From Paenibacillaceae bacterium (GTDB lineage Bacteria; Bacillota; Clostridia; Lachnospirales; Lachnospiraceae), in the NCBI GenBank assembly GCA_015057705.1, contig SVDU01000007.1, forward strand, positions 62,001-126,000: a stretch of 64,000 bases of DNA, read 5' to 3'. Below, one piece after another: positions 8,985 through 18,363 of this stretch. Every line of letters begins with the position of its first letter. Position 1 is the first letter of the stretch. Below the pieces are notes generated by a model. It had not been told where the DNA came from. It saw only the letters and a list, made by a program, of their open reading frames with translations, and made no database searches. Both the position numbers and the translations under genes were made by a program.

Positions 8985-10004
8985 ATGAAAAAAATAATGA
9001 TGCTGGGAACCGGTGGTACAATTGCATGTAAAAGAGGAGATTCTGGTTTAAAGCCCCTTCTGACTTCAGACGAACTTCTCTCCTATGTTCCCGATGCGGC
9101 GGATTTCTGTCATGTGGACAGTCTTCAGATATTCAATATAGACAGCACCAATATGCAGCCAAAACACTGGCTGGTGATTGCAAAAGCCATTGAAGATCAT
9201 TACGATGCATATGACGGCTTTGTTATCTGCCACGGCACGGATACCATGGCTTACACAGCGGCGGCTCTTTCTTATCTGGTGCAGTATTCCCCAAAACCCA
9301 TTGTCATAACCGGTGCCCAAAAACCCATTGACATGGAAAATACGGATGCAAGAACCAATTTATCTGACAGCCTTCGTTTTGCCAGTGATGACCGTTCCCA
9401 TGATGTAAATATTGTTTTTGATGGAAAAGTAATTTCCGGTACAAGAGGGAAAAAGGAACGAACCAAAAGCTACAACGCATTTTCCAGCATTAATTTTCCC
9501 TATATTGCTACAATTCAGGATGGACATGTAATCTTTTATCTGGATGACAAAAAGAACTGCCAGGGAAGTCCCCTGTTTTATCATAAGCTGAATTTTAATG
9601 TGGCACTTTTAAAGCTGATTCCATCCATGGGTTCGGATGTTCTGGACTATATGGCAGAGCATTACGATGCAGTTATTATTGAATCCTTTGGTGTAGGCGG
9701 TCTGCCCTCCTATGATACCGGTGATTTTTATAAGGCCATTGAAAAATGGATTTCTCTTGGAAAAACCGTGGTTATGACTACCCAGGTAACCAACGAAGGC
9801 AGCAATATGTCTGTTTACGAAGTGGGTCACTCCATTAAGAAAGAATTCGGACTTCTGGAAGCATACGATATGACCCTGGAGGCTACAGTAACAAAACTCA
9901 TGTGGATTCTTGGAAAAACAACAGATCCAAAGGAGATACGGGATAGCTTTTATCATACCGTCAACAGAGATATTTTGTGGACATTGCCAAATACCCATTC
10001 ATGA
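8985..10004 (+). CDS. Asparaginase (type I / AnsA-like)
   Basis: Hydrolyses asparagine to aspartate and ammonia. The 339-residue protein starts at the ATG at 8985 with AGGAGG seven bases upstream; an earlier in-frame ATG at 8919 lacks a ribosome site and overlaps the divergent promoter. The two catalytic threonine motifs are present: GTGGTIA (residues 8-14) and CHGTDTMAYTA (about 82-92). There is no signal peptide, so it is cytoplasmic, consistent with a housekeeping asparaginase. A TACAAT -10 element at 8948-8953 is the likely promoter, with a poor -35. Confidence 0.92.
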   Translation: MKKIMMLGTGGTIACKRGDSGLKPLLTSDELLSYVPDAADFCHVDSLQIFNIDSTNMQPKHWLVIAKAIEDHYDAYDGFVICHGTDTMAYTAAALSYLVQYSPKPIVITGAQKPIDMENTDARTNLSDSLRFASDDRSHDVNIVFDGKVISGTRGKKERTKSYNAFSSINFPYIATIQDGHVIFYLDDKKNCQGSPLFYHKLNFNVALLKLIPSMGSDVLDYMAEHYDAVIIESFGVGGLPSYDTGDFYKAIEKWISLGKTVVMTTQVTNEGSNMSVYEVGHSIKKEFGLLEAYDMTLEATVTKLMWILGKTTDPKEIRDSFYHTVNRDILWTLPNTHS

Positions 10005-10018
10005 AATACCAGCACAAA

Positions 10019-10053
10019 GGGGAGTCCTGACACACGGACCCCCCTGTTTTTTT
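10019..10053 (+). terminator. Rho-independent terminator of the asparaginase gene
   Basis: GGGGAGTCC (10019-10027) pairs with GGACCCCCC (10036-10044), followed by a seven-T run ending at the clpB stop codon. Strong for the plus strand; on the minus strand the T run is weak. Confidence 0.85.
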
Positions 10054-12640
10054 ATTCCAGATAAGCAATCAGTTTATCCCCTTCTTCAGAGACATCAATC
10101 ACAATGGTACTTCCTGTATGGATCTCATCTCCAAGAATCACCCTTGCTGCAAGAGTCTCTACATGCTTTTGCAGATACCGCTTTAATGGTCTGGCTCCAT
10201 ACACCGGATCATACCCCTGCTCCACTACAAATTCGCCAGCCTGGTCTGTCAGTTCAATCTTTATCTCACGATCCTCCAGTCTCCGGTTTAAATCCTTCAT
10301 GAGCAGACTTACAATACCAGAAATGTTACTCTTATCCAGTGGCTTGAACAGAATGATTTCATCCAGACGGTTTAAAAATTCCGGTCTGAAATGAGATCTT
10401 AAATCACCCATCACCATCTCCTCTGCCGCTTCTGTAATATTCCCATTACTGTCTATCCCGGTAAGAAGATACTGGGATCCGATATTGGATGTCATAATGA
10501 TAATGGTGTTTTTAAAGTCTACTGTCTTTCCAGTGGAATCGGTGATCCGTCCATCATCAAGAACCTGTAAAAGCACATTGAACACATCCGGATGGGCTTT
10601 TTCCACTTCGTCAAACAGCACCACGGAATATGGCTTTCTGCGCACTGCTTCGGTCAGCTGGCCGCCCTCATCGTAACCTACATATCCGGGAGGAGCTCCA
10701 ATCAGTCTGGATACGGAATGCTTCTCCATATACTCACTCATGTCTATTCTCACAATGTTGTTCTCTTCATCGAACAGACTCTCTGCAAGCGCCTTGGCAA
10801 GCTCTGTTTTTCCCACACCGGTAGGACCTAAAAAGAGAAAGGAACCAATGGGTTTCGTGGGATCTTTAATTCCAGCCTTGGATCTGATAATTGCTTCCGT
10901 CACCTTTAAAACTGCTTCTTCCTGTCCAATCACCCTCTTATGAAGTTCCTGATCCAGATGAAGGGTCTTGTTTCTCTCACTCTCAGTCAGACGGGCAACC
11001 GGGATTCCTGTCCATTTGGATACAATTCTTGCAATCTCATCTTCCGTTACACTTTCCCGTACCAGGCTTAAATCCTGATTTTTAACCCGCTCCTCTTCCT
11101 CTGCCAGTTCCTTCTGAAGCTGGGGTAATCTGCCGTACTGAAGTTCTGCTGCACGGTTTAAGTCGTATTTCTGCTGAGCTGTCTGGATTTCCCTGTTAAG
11201 GTTTTCAATCTCTTCTCTTAAGGAGGAAAGACGTTCTACCGATGCCTTCTCATTCTCCCACTGAGCCTTTTGTGAGGCAAATTCATCATGAAGCTCCGCC
11301 AGTTCCTGCTGAAGCTCTGCCAGACGGTCCTGGCTTAAGCGGTCTGTTTCTTTCTTTAAAGCAGCTTCTTCTATCTCCATCTGCATGATCCGCCTTGACA
11401 GCTCATCAAGCTCAGCCGGCATGGAATCCAGTTCAGTCTTAATCATGGCGCACGCCTCATCCACCAGATCTATGGCCTTATCCGGAAGAAAACGCTCACT
11501 GATATAACGATCAGAAAGGGTGGCTGCAGATACCAGAGCAGAGTCTGTGATCTTCACTCCGTGATAAACCTCGTACCGCTCCTTTAATCCTCTTAAAATG
11601 GAAATCGTATCTTCTACAGTCGGCTCATCTACCATAACCGGCTGAAATCTCCGTTCCAGTGCCTGGTCTTTTTCAATATACTGGCGGTATTCATCCAATG
11701 TAGTCGCACCGATGCAATGAAGCTCTCCCCTGGCAAGCATGGGCTTTAGCATATTGCCTGCATCCATGGAGCCTTCTGTCTTTCCTGCTCCAACAATGGT
11801 ATGAAGCTCATCAATAAAAAGGATGATCTGACCGTCGCTTTTTTTCACCTCATCAAGAACCGCTTTTAAACGCTCTTCAAATTCACCCCGGTACTTTGCG
11901 CCTGCCAGCAAAGCACCCATATCAAGTGCAAACAGCCTTTTATTTTTTAAGCCATCAGGTACATCGCCTCTTACAATTCTCTGTGCCAGCCCTTCCACAA
12001 CTGCGGTCTTACCAACTCCCGGCTCTCCGATTAATACCGGGTTATTCTTGGTCTTCCTGGATAGAATCCGGACTACATTACGGATTTCGCTGTCTCTGCC
12101 GATGACTGGATCCAGTTTCTGATCTCTTGCTCTTTCTACCAGGTCATACCCATACTTTGTCAGCGTATCGTAGGTTGCTTCGGGATTATCACTTACAACT
12201 CTCTGGTTGCCTCTTACTGTGGATAATGCCGTCAGAAAATTTTCTCTTGTGATGCCATAGCTGCGAAACAGTTCTTTTAATGCCTTTGATGGCTGTTTTA
12301 ACATGGCCAGGAATAAATGCTCAACCGAAACATACTGGTCTCCCATTCCCTTTGCCTCATCCTCTGCGCTGATTAAGACCTTATTTAAATCATTGCTGAT
12401 GTAAAGCTGTCCGCCGCTTACTTTAGGAAGCTTCTGGATTGCCCCTGCAGCTTCATCAAGAAATAACTCTTTTTGTATATTCATCTTGGTGATTAGTTTT
12501 AAAATCAGGCTGTCTTCAATGGTAAGAAGACTGTACAGCATATGTTCCTGTTCAATCTGCTGGTTTCCGTATTCATACGCAAGCTTTTCGCAGTTCTTCA
12601 CAGCCTCCATGGACTTCTGTGTAAATTTATTAATGTTCAC
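10052..12640 (-). CDS. clpB: ClpB disaggregase (HSP100)
   Basis: ATP-driven protein disaggregase, 862 residues, the normal ClpB length. It has the N-terminal double Clp repeat (about 1-145), AAA-1 with Walker A GEPGVGKT (about 203) and Walker B ILFIDELH, a long coiled-coil middle domain (about 410-525, rich in E, L, Q and K) that separates ClpB from ClpC/ClpA, and AAA-2 with GPTGVGKT (about 601). No ClpP-binding IGF loop was noticed. Translation starts at GTG (12638-12640) after AAGGAGG. Its promoter carries an unusual palindrome (see 12680-12725). Confidence 0.97.
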   Translation of the reverse strand: MNINKFTQKSMEAVKNCEKLAYEYGNQQIEQEHMLYSLLTIEDSLILKLITKMNIQKELFLDEAAGAIQKLPKVSGGQLYISNDLNKVLISAEDEAKGMGDQYVSVEHLFLAMLKQPSKALKELFRSYGITRENFLTALSTVRGNQRVVSDNPEATYDTLTKYGYDLVERARDQKLDPVIGRDSEIRNVVRILSRKTKNNPVLIGEPGVGKTAVVEGLAQRIVRGDVPDGLKNKRLFALDMGALLAGAKYRGEFEERLKAVLDEVKKSDGQIILFIDELHTIVGAGKTEGSMDAGNMLKPMLARGELHCIGATTLDEYRQYIEKDQALERRFQPVMVDEPTVEDTISILRGLKERYEVYHGVKITDSALVSAATLSDRYISERFLPDKAIDLVDEACAMIKTELDSMPAELDELSRRIMQMEIEEAALKKETDRLSQDRLAELQQELAELHDEFASQKAQWENEKASVERLSSLREEIENLNREIQTAQQKYDLNRAAELQYGRLPQLQKELAEEEERVKNQDLSLVRESVTEDEIARIVSKWTGIPVARLTESERNKTLHLDQELHKRVIGQEEAVLKVTEAIIRSKAGIKDPTKPIGSFLFLGPTGVGKTELAKALAESLFDEENNIVRIDMSEYMEKHSVSRLIGAPPGYVGYDEGGQLTEAVRRKPYSVVLFDEVEKAHPDVFNVLLQVLDDGRITDSTGKTVDFKNTIIIMTSNIGSQYLLTGIDSNGNITEAAEEMVMGDLRSHFRPEFLNRLDEIILFKPLDKSNISGIVSLLMKDLNRRLEDREIKIELTDQAGEFVVEQGYDPVYGARPLKRYLQKHVETLAARVILGDEIHTGSTIVIDVSEEGDKLIAYLE

Positions 12641-12679
12641 GGCAATTTCCTCCTTTATCTGGCTCTATAAAACATTACA

Positions 12680-12725
12680 GCGTTTGTTCTATATGTAATA
12701 TAACAAACGCATTCGAAAGTGTCAA
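12680..12725 (-). promoter_or_regulatory. clpB promoter with a palindromic operator over the -10 region
   Basis: On the minus strand TTGACA (12725-12720), a 17-bp spacer and TATATT (12702-12697) form a near-consensus SigA promoter. A perfect nine-base inverted repeat, GCGTTTGTT (12680-12688) and AACAAACGC (12702-12710) with a 13-bp spacer, covers the -10 box and start site. It is neither the HrcA CIRCE element (TTAGCACTC-N9-GAGTGCTAA) nor the CtsR direct repeat, so the cognate repressor is unknown. Confidence 0.75.
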
Positions 12726-12783
12726 GATACTTTTGATTAAATTTATGATTTATAAATAATATCTTACAGTTTCCTTTCCCTCA

Positions 12784-12812
12784 TTGTTTTTTCTAAAGGG
12801 TTCGCTTATAAT
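12784..12812 (+). promoter_or_regulatory. Promoter of the cell-wall binding repeat protein
   Basis: TTGTTT (12784-12789) and TATAAT (12807-12812) with a 17-bp spacer, 28 bp before the start codon at 12841. Confidence 0.65.
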
Positions 12813-12840
12813 CGATTCATACAATCGGAAGGAGGAGAAT

Positions 12841-13389
12841 ATGAACGACAGACACCGCTTTTTTTCGGTCCCTGCCATTCGCCTGGCAGCCGCCGCGCTT
12901 TTTTCCGTCTGGTTTGCTGCATACGGTGCAGACTCTTTTATCAGCTACGCCCATACAAAAGATGAATCCATTTATATTTCCGGAAACTGGGTGAAAGATG
13001 ACGCCGGATGGCGCTACTTTAACCAGTGGAATTCCAAATATCCCGCCGGACAGTGGATCGAATACCAGGGTAATTCCTATTATTTTATGGATAATGGATA
13101 TATGGCTACTGGCTGGCGTTATTTAAACAGCCATTGGTATTACTTTAATCCGGAAGAGGGAAGTACACAGGGAGCCATGGTTACAGGCTGGGTTCGTGAC
13201 TCTCATAATAATAGCACCTTTTATACAAACCAGATAGGGATTATGGTAACCGGATGGCATAAGATTGATGCTCACTGGTACTACTTTAATCCGGGTTCGG
13301 ATGGTGTTGTGGGGCAGATGGCAGTCAGCCGGTTGATTGAAGGCTCTTATGTGAATGCAGACGGGAAGATGAATGAAGAAAAACAGTAG
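12841..13389 (+). CDS. Secreted cell-wall-binding (choline-binding-type) repeat protein
   Basis: A 182-residue exported protein. The start at 12841 follows GGAAGGAGGAGAAT; an upstream in-frame ATG at 12784 falls in the promoter. A signal peptide with a hydrophobic core (IRLAAAALFSVWFAAYG) is followed by aromatic repeats typical of CW_binding modules: GWRYFNQWN, GQWIEYQGNSYYF, GYMATGWRYLNSHWYYFNP, GAMVTGWVRD, GIMVTGWHKIDAHWYYFNP. There is no catalytic domain, so the protein consists only of binding repeats and probably sits on teichoic acid or polysaccharide. It ends at a 36-bp palindromic terminator. Confidence 0.88.
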   Translation: MNDRHRFFSVPAIRLAAAALFSVWFAAYGADSFISYAHTKDESIYISGNWVKDDAGWRYFNQWNSKYPAGQWIEYQGNSYYFMDNGYMATGWRYLNSHWYYFNPEEGSTQGAMVTGWVRDSHNNSTFYTNQIGIMVTGWHKIDAHWYYFNPGSDGVVGQMAVSRLIEGSYVNADGKMNEEKQ

Positions 13390-13420
13390 GGAAATAATTG
13401 TTAACAATTATTTCCCTACT
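13385..13420. terminator. 36-bp perfect palindrome, bidirectional terminator
   Basis: Two 18-base arms meet with no spacer (centre GTTAAC at 13400-13405). The palindrome begins inside the last codons of the repeat protein and separates it from the convergent APC permease gene. A T-rich tail follows on the minus strand (GTTTTTC), so it probably ends the minus operon best. Confidence 0.75.
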
Positions 13421-13452
13421 TAATGAACCGTACATACAAATTTAAAATATTA

Positions 13453-14784
13453 TTACTGAAGCTCGTAGCTCTTTTCCATCTGTACTTTTCCTGACTTCTG
13501 TCTAAGTGTTGAATAAATAAAAAACAAAGTAATTAACACAACCGTAACAATAACTAATGTTGGTTTCAGGTTACGAAGAGATAATCCGATTACAAATAAC
13601 GTCACACAAAGGCAGAATATCATCAAAGTATAGAATGCCGGTTTTGAAATCTTAAAGTATCTATTTTCCCAGGCATCCGGAAGACGTTTTGGAAGACAAA
13701 TTACAGCGATAATTGCAACAACATCTGAAATACGGCTGATGAGAATTGAATTGCTAGTAATTGTACTGATGCTAAAGTTTAACAGTACCGGAACTACCGA
13801 AATAATGTAAATAACTGTAAGTAATATATAAGGAGCTCCTAAGTTGTTCGTTACTGCCATTTTTTTCGAGAACCAACCATCTCTTGCCATCTGATGGAAT
13901 GGGCGGGAAAAAACAGTAAAGGATGCATTTAAAGTTGTAGCAAGTGCCATGATTGGTCCACCAATAATAAATGCATAATACAATGGACGGGAAAGTATCT
14001 GACCAGCTGCAAGTGTCAGTGGTTTTCCAGCGACCTGATCGATCGGAAGAACGCCAGAAGCAACAATTGCAATCAATCCGTATACAACAAGAATAACTCC
14101 ACTGGCTGCTATAATTGCAAAAGGAACATCACGGCGGGGGTTTTTAGCTTCCTTACTAAAAGCAACAATAAATGACTGACCTGTACAGGAAAAAACTAAT
14201 AATAATGTACCATTAAAAAATCCGCTGGCACCACCTGTGAAAAATTCCGGTGATGAAAAATCAAATGTACCTGGACGTAAGTTGAAAAGACCAACTACAA
14301 TGAACACAGCCAGACCAACTAACAGGCAAACAGACATAACATTCTGAATCTTTGCCATGAATTTTACACCCAACATATTGGCTACCCAGAATAATGTGAT
14401 AGCAATAACTGCAGTTACTTTGATATTAACACTTGGGAATAAGGCATTTAAATAAGTTCCAAGGCTCAGTCCAAACATACCGCAGGCAAAACTGTTTAAC
14501 GTGAAGGCCATTCCATACATTCCGCCCCATCGTTCACCAAGAATCGTTGAAACAAATGTATAGTTTCCACCATTTACGCGAAGCATGCTGCTTAGCAAAA
14601 TATATGGAAGAATAATACATAATCCAAGAACAACAGCAAATATATAAGCAAGCCATACCGATCGGCCAGTTACGCCGATTGCCTGTCCAACTAATGTTAC
14701 AACACCGGCACCAATTACCTGCCCTACTGCTAAAGACAATAATTCTCTAAATCCAAGAGTTCCTTTACCAGAAGTATTTTCCAT
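13453..14784 (-). CDS. APC family amino acid/polyamine permease
   Basis: Secondary transporter of 443 residues with about 12 hydrophobic segments. The first helix carries the APC signature around AVGQVIGAGVVTLVG (residues 15-29), where the unwound GAG-type motif binds substrate amino and carboxyl groups. The substrate is not predictable. It lies 11 bp downstream of an enolase-superfamily gene in one operon, which hints that the substrate of both is an amino-acid-like or acid compound rather than a PTS sugar. Expression is probably controlled by the divergent GntR regulator through the operator at 16027-16051. Confidence 0.88.
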   Translation of the reverse strand: MENTSGKGTLGFRELLSLAVGQVIGAGVVTLVGQAIGVTGRSVWLAYIFAVVLGLCIILPYILLSSMLRVNGGNYTFVSTILGERWGGMYGMAFTLNSFACGMFGLSLGTYLNALFPSVNIKVTAVIAITLFWVANMLGVKFMAKIQNVMSVCLLVGLAVFIVVGLFNLRPGTFDFSSPEFFTGGASGFFNGTLLLVFSCTGQSFIVAFSKEAKNPRRDVPFAIIAASGVILVVYGLIAIVASGVLPIDQVAGKPLTLAAGQILSRPLYYAFIIGGPIMALATTLNASFTVFSRPFHQMARDGWFSKKMAVTNNLGAPYILLTVIYIISVVPVLLNFSISTITSNSILISRISDVVAIIAVICLPKRLPDAWENRYFKISKPAFYTLMIFCLCVTLFVIGLSLRNLKPTLVIVTVVLITLFFIYSTLRQKSGKVQMEKSYELQ

Positions 14785-14795
14785 ATTTTTTCTCC

Positions 14796-15992
14796 TTATT
14801 TAATTGTCACAATTTCAGCTGTTTCAATTGCTCTCTTAGACAATTCCTGGCCAATACCTGGCAGTTCAGGTAATTCAAAGTATCCTTTTACTGGCTGATA
14901 GTTGTATTCACACTGCTGAATTGTACCGCTTGTGGTATTTGCTATATGATGTTCGTGGATAATGAAGTTTGGAATAGCCGCTTCCAGATGAAGAGCAATT
15001 GCAACACTGATTGGACTTGAACATACATGACACTGAACACCTACATCATAAATATGAGCCATATCAGCAATCTTCTTACACTCTGTAATACCGCCGCAGT
15101 TTCCGATATCAGGCTGAATCATAGATAAGCTTCCGCTTTCAAGGAATGGGAGGAATCCCCATCTTGTATAGGTTCTCTCACCAGTCGTTAAAGGAATGCT
15201 TGTATTCTCAGAAATTTTCTTCATAACTCCAGGATTTAATGGTGTACATCCTTCTTCCAGGAACATAACATCATACTGCTCAGCCATCCTGGCAAACTGA
15301 ATAGCAGTGTTCGCGTCAGTCATGGCATGGTTTTCAATAAGAATATCGATATCTGGTCCAACCGTTTTACGAACTGCAGATAATCTCTCCTCTGCCAGTC
15401 TCATAGTCTCTCTGCTTAAATGGCCAGTTGTATCTAAATGCGTAAGAATTTTTCCCTGCCTGTCAAAACGTAGGAAATTGATCTTGATTGCCTCATATCC
15501 CTCTTCTACAGCCTTTGTTGCTGCCTCACAGTAGAGAGAAGCATCTCCACTTGATGTCTGTGCTGGATTGAACCTGTCAATTCCCCAGCCAAACTGGAGC
15601 TGACTTGCATAAGTCCTTAATTTGCTGCGCTGCTTTCCTCCAAGTAACTGGTACAGCGGAAGATTTGCGACTTTTCCTTTAATATCCCAGAGAGCTGTAT
15701 CGATTGCACTGATTGCAGCCATCATGATAGCTCCATTTCCCTGACCCCAGAAAGATAATTTAAAAAGTTTCTCCCAAATCACCTCGTTAGCCAATGGATC
15801 CATACCTAATATTAATGGGCCAAAATCTTTTAACAGCTCATATGCACCTCTTGCACCTGTTCCAATTGCAACTGCTGCCTCCCCTAAACCGTAGAATCCT
15901 TCATCTGTATTTATTCGGCAGATGACTGGACGTGATCCGCCACATCCATTGTCCTTTTCCAGAGCCATGACATCCATACTGGTAATTTTCAT
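14796..15992 (-). CDS. Mandelate racemase/muconate lactonizing (enolase superfamily) enzyme
   Basis: A 398-residue member of the enolase superfamily, which removes an alpha proton from carboxylate substrates. Metal-ligand candidates are visible at the ends of the barrel strands: E in LIENHAMTD, E in FLEEGCTP and E in TTGERTYTRW, followed by QPDIGNCGGIT and the late histidine in QCHVCSSP. This pattern is nearest the acid-sugar dehydratase (galactonate/mannonate dehydratase-like) branch, but ENH replaces the usual DxH and substrate cannot be assigned. It is the first gene of an operon with the APC permease, and the GntR operator overlaps its promoter. Confidence 0.85.
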   Translation of the reverse strand: MKITSMDVMALEKDNGCGGSRPVICRINTDEGFYGLGEAAVAIGTGARGAYELLKDFGPLILGMDPLANEVIWEKLFKLSFWGQGNGAIMMAAISAIDTALWDIKGKVANLPLYQLLGGKQRSKLRTYASQLQFGWGIDRFNPAQTSSGDASLYCEAATKAVEEGYEAIKINFLRFDRQGKILTHLDTTGHLSRETMRLAEERLSAVRKTVGPDIDILIENHAMTDANTAIQFARMAEQYDVMFLEEGCTPLNPGVMKKISENTSIPLTTGERTYTRWGFLPFLESGSLSMIQPDIGNCGGITECKKIADMAHIYDVGVQCHVCSSPISVAIALHLEAAIPNFIIHEHHIANTTSGTIQQCEYNYQPVKGYFELPELPGIGQELSKRAIETAEIVTIK

Positions 15993-16026
15993 AGTTTTTT
16001 CTCCTTTGCATATGTTTTTTGATTAA

Positions 16027-16078
16027 ATGTAAGTTGTATGACAACTTACATATTACAACTATGATTTATGTTTGTCAA
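16027..16078 (-). promoter_or_regulatory. Promoter and GntR-type operator of the enolase-family/APC operon
   Basis: Minus-strand TTGACA (16078-16073) and TAATAT (16055-16050) are 17 bp apart. Immediately downstream, overlapping the -10 box, lies a perfect 11-base inverted repeat (ATGTAAGTTGT, ATG, ACAACTTACAT; 16027-16051) whose core TTGT-ATG-ACAA fits FadR-type GntR operators. Occupancy would block transcription. Confidence 0.8.
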
Positions 16079-16181
16079 TAAGTACATCGTTTTCGATTAA
16101 ACTTCCGTTAAAATAACCTAATTCCCCTTATGATTTTTTTGCACTTTGACGAATTTTTATGGAAGGATCCCTATGGTTTTC

Positions 16182-16210
16182 TTGACAATCATATTTAATG
16201 CCGATATACT
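16182..16210 (+). promoter_or_regulatory. Promoter of the divergent gntR gene
   Basis: TTGACA (16182-16187) and TATACT (16205-16210) with a 17-bp spacer, 34 bp before the gntR start. The palindrome at 16027-16051 does not overlap it, so repression of gntR by the same site would have to act at a distance. Confidence 0.75.
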
Positions 16211-16244
16211 TTAATCAGTTAATAAGATATGAGGTATAAATTAA

Positions 16245-16955
16245 ATGGAAAAATTGCCGAAAATAGCAAGAAAAAGTGTATCAGACCAGGTCTTTGATAT
16301 GTTAAAAGACTATATTATACAAGGTAAGTTCAAAGTGGGCGAAAAAATCCCTTCTGAAAATGAACTTACAAAAATGCTGGGAGTTAGTCGTCCTTCCATT
16401 AAAGCTGCTGTAGAACGATTGCGCGCAATGGGACTTATTGATATCAAAGTTGGTGATGGGAGTTATGTAAAACAATTCAGTACGGCTGAATATATTGCAA
16501 ACTATGCAGATTTTATTATGGATGAACAGAATGTATCTGAAATTATTGAAGTTCGCCGAGCTTTAGAATTAGAAAGTCTATCACTTGCCATAAAAAAAGC
16601 CGAGCCGGATGATATCGAACAATTAAAACTGATATGTGATAAACTGGTTGATGCATTTAAACGGAAAGATTACGCAAAAGGTGCTACCCATGATTTTGAA
16701 TTCCATCTGCAGATTTGCAGATGTTCGAAAAACAAATATTTTCCTATGATGTATGAACTGATCGGAAGTCTGATTTATAAACAAATTGAGCTTTTCTCAA
16801 GCAACATCTATAAAAAATATGCTTCCTCTATCTTGATTGATGATCACGTAAAGATGTATCAGGCTATAAAAGAAAAAGATTTTACACTCTGCCATCAACT
16901 TTTTACAAACATGATAGATATAAATACACATATGGATTCACAGAACTTAAATTAA
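16245..16955 (+). CDS. GntR family (FadR subfamily) regulator of the enolase-family/APC operon
   Basis: A 236-residue DNA-binding regulator. Residues about 10-80 form the GntR winged helix (VSDQVFDMLKDYII, GEKIPSENELTKMLGVSRPSIKAAVERLRAMGLI). The rest is an all-helical FCD ligand domain with metal-binding candidates in DFEFHLQICRC and later histidines (DDHVKMYQAI). FadR-type regulators commonly respond to carboxylic acids or sugar acids and usually repress their neighbour. It is divergent from the enolase-family operon, with a matching palindrome between them, so it is the likely specific regulator. Confidence 0.9.
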   Translation: MEKLPKIARKSVSDQVFDMLKDYIIQGKFKVGEKIPSENELTKMLGVSRPSIKAAVERLRAMGLIDIKVGDGSYVKQFSTAEYIANYADFIMDEQNVSEIIEVRRALELESLSLAIKKAEPDDIEQLKLICDKLVDAFKRKDYAKGATHDFEFHLQICRCSKNKYFPMMYELIGSLIYKQIELFSSNIYKKYASSILIDDHVKMYQAIKEKDFTLCHQLFTNMIDINTHMDSQNLN

Positions 16956-16958
16956 TAC

Positions 16959-17005
16959 TAAAAGAGGGATTGGATGTAACGATTACACATCCAATCCCTC
17001 TTTTA
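16959..17005. terminator. Bidirectional terminator between gntR and the MATE gene
   Basis: Perfect 19-base arms (16959-16977 and 16987-17005, with AAAAGAGGGATTGGATG in the left arm) and a 9-nt loop, with A and T tracts at both ends. It serves the two convergent genes. Confidence 0.9.
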
Positions 17006-17030
17006 TGCTTATATTTTCAGGTGTTGCCGT

Positions 17031-18353
17031 TTAATTAACGGACACTGCCCTTTTTTCAATTCCACGAAACCGCAGTGCAAATACAACTGCACGGAAAAAC
17101 CAGTCTATAAACATTCCATACCAAATCCCCATTACACCCAGATTCATGATCTGTACAAAAAAATACGCAGATGCGATCCGAAAGAGCCACATAGAAAAAA
17201 CTGAAACTGCCATGGTAAATTTCGAATCCATAGAAGCTCTTAATGAATATGGTATAGTAAATGCTATGGGCCATACAATCATAGCATAGCTGTGCGCCTC
17301 GATCATCTGTACAGAAATCTTAGCCGCTTCCGCAGAAAGTTTGTAAATGGAAACAAGCTGGCTGGAAAACAGGATCATGACCCCGCACAGTACCACAAGA
17401 ATCCCGTAATTAACCGCAACCAAACGTCTGGTATACTGCTTTGCCTGTTTTCTTTCACCTGCTCCCACACACTGGCCAACGATCGTAATCAGTCCAAGCC
17501 CGATCGCAGTGCCAGGCAGATAAAGCAGCGTTACAAGGTTGGAGGCCACTGCGTAGCTTGCAATCGCCGCAGTTCCCAACGACGAAACCAGGCTTTGCAG
17601 TGCAATCTTACCAAACTGGAACATCCCGTTTTCCAGTCCATTGGGAATACCAACGGATAGAATGTTCTTTATCATATGGATATCAGGCTTTAATTCATTA
17701 AGCCGCTTAATTCTCACTGTATTATCGGGGCTCTGAATCAGATAAAACATCATAACTGCCGCTACGATACGGCTTGCAAGCGTTGGAAACGCCACGCCTG
17801 CCACTCCCATGTGAAGTCCAAAGACACAGACAGCATTGCCTGCGATATTTATGGTGTTCATCACCATAGATACCACCATGGAAACTTTGGAGTTCCCCAT
17901 GGAACGAAACAGCGCTGCACAGGAATTATAAATGGCCATGAAGGGATAGGACAGGGCAGTAATTCTAAAATATATCACAGCATCATTCATGACCTGTGTA
18001 TCCACATTTCCAAATATTGATGCTAGTAAAAGCCTGTTACCCGCCAATGCGATAATGGATACCGTCAGTGATAATACTGTGGTCACCCCTATGAGCTGGC
18101 CTGCTGCCTTGCATGCATTTTCTGACTGCTTTTTCCCCAGATACTGTGCTGAGATAACAGCGCCTCCCGTAGCCAGGGCAGACAAAATCTGGAGAATCAG
18201 TATGCTGATGGAATCAACAAGGGAAACCCCTGACACTGCCGCTTCCCCCACTGCCGCCACCATGATCACATCTGCCATCCCTACTAAAACTGCCAGAATC
18301 TGCTCCACGATCAGAGGAGCCAGCAGACGCATCAAATCTTTTTTATTAAACAT
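17031..18353 (-). CDS. MATE family efflux transporter
   Basis: Cation-coupled multidrug/toxin exporter with about 12 hydrophobic segments arranged as two homologous halves. I place the start at the ATG at 18351-18353 (MFNKKDLMRLLAPLIVEQ), giving 440 residues, because GAGGAT lies seven bases upstream and this avoids overlap with the preceding gene; a TTG nine codons earlier is the alternative. The substrate is unknown. It follows the Gfo/Idh oxidoreductase gene by 10 bp, so the two are co-transcribed, although a functional link is not obvious. Confidence 0.9.
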   Translation of the reverse strand: MFNKKDLMRLLAPLIVEQILAVLVGMADVIMVAAVGEAAVSGVSLVDSISILILQILSALATGGAVISAQYLGKKQSENACKAAGQLIGVTTVLSLTVSIIALAGNRLLLASIFGNVDTQVMNDAVIYFRITALSYPFMAIYNSCAALFRSMGNSKVSMVVSMVMNTINIAGNAVCVFGLHMGVAGVAFPTLASRIVAAVMMFYLIQSPDNTVRIKRLNELKPDIHMIKNILSVGIPNGLENGMFQFGKIALQSLVSSLGTAAIASYAVASNLVTLLYLPGTAIGLGLITIVGQCVGAGERKQAKQYTRRLVAVNYGILVVLCGVMILFSSQLVSIYKLSAEAAKISVQMIEAHSYAMIVWPIAFTIPYSLRASMDSKFTMAVSVFSMWLFRIASAYFFVQIMNLGVMGIWYGMFIDWFFRAVVFALRFRGIEKRAVSVN

Positions 18354-18363
18354 AACAATATCC

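Noticed and set aside
12641-12783. CIRCE or CtsR site before clpB
   Set aside because: No TTAGCACTC inverted repeat or GGTCAAA-type direct repeat is present; only the GCGTTTGTT palindrome is.
13385-13420. 36-bp palindrome as a regulatory operator
   Set aside because: It lies at the junction of two convergent genes and overlaps a stop codon, with a T-rich tail on the minus strand, so a terminator is the simpler reading.
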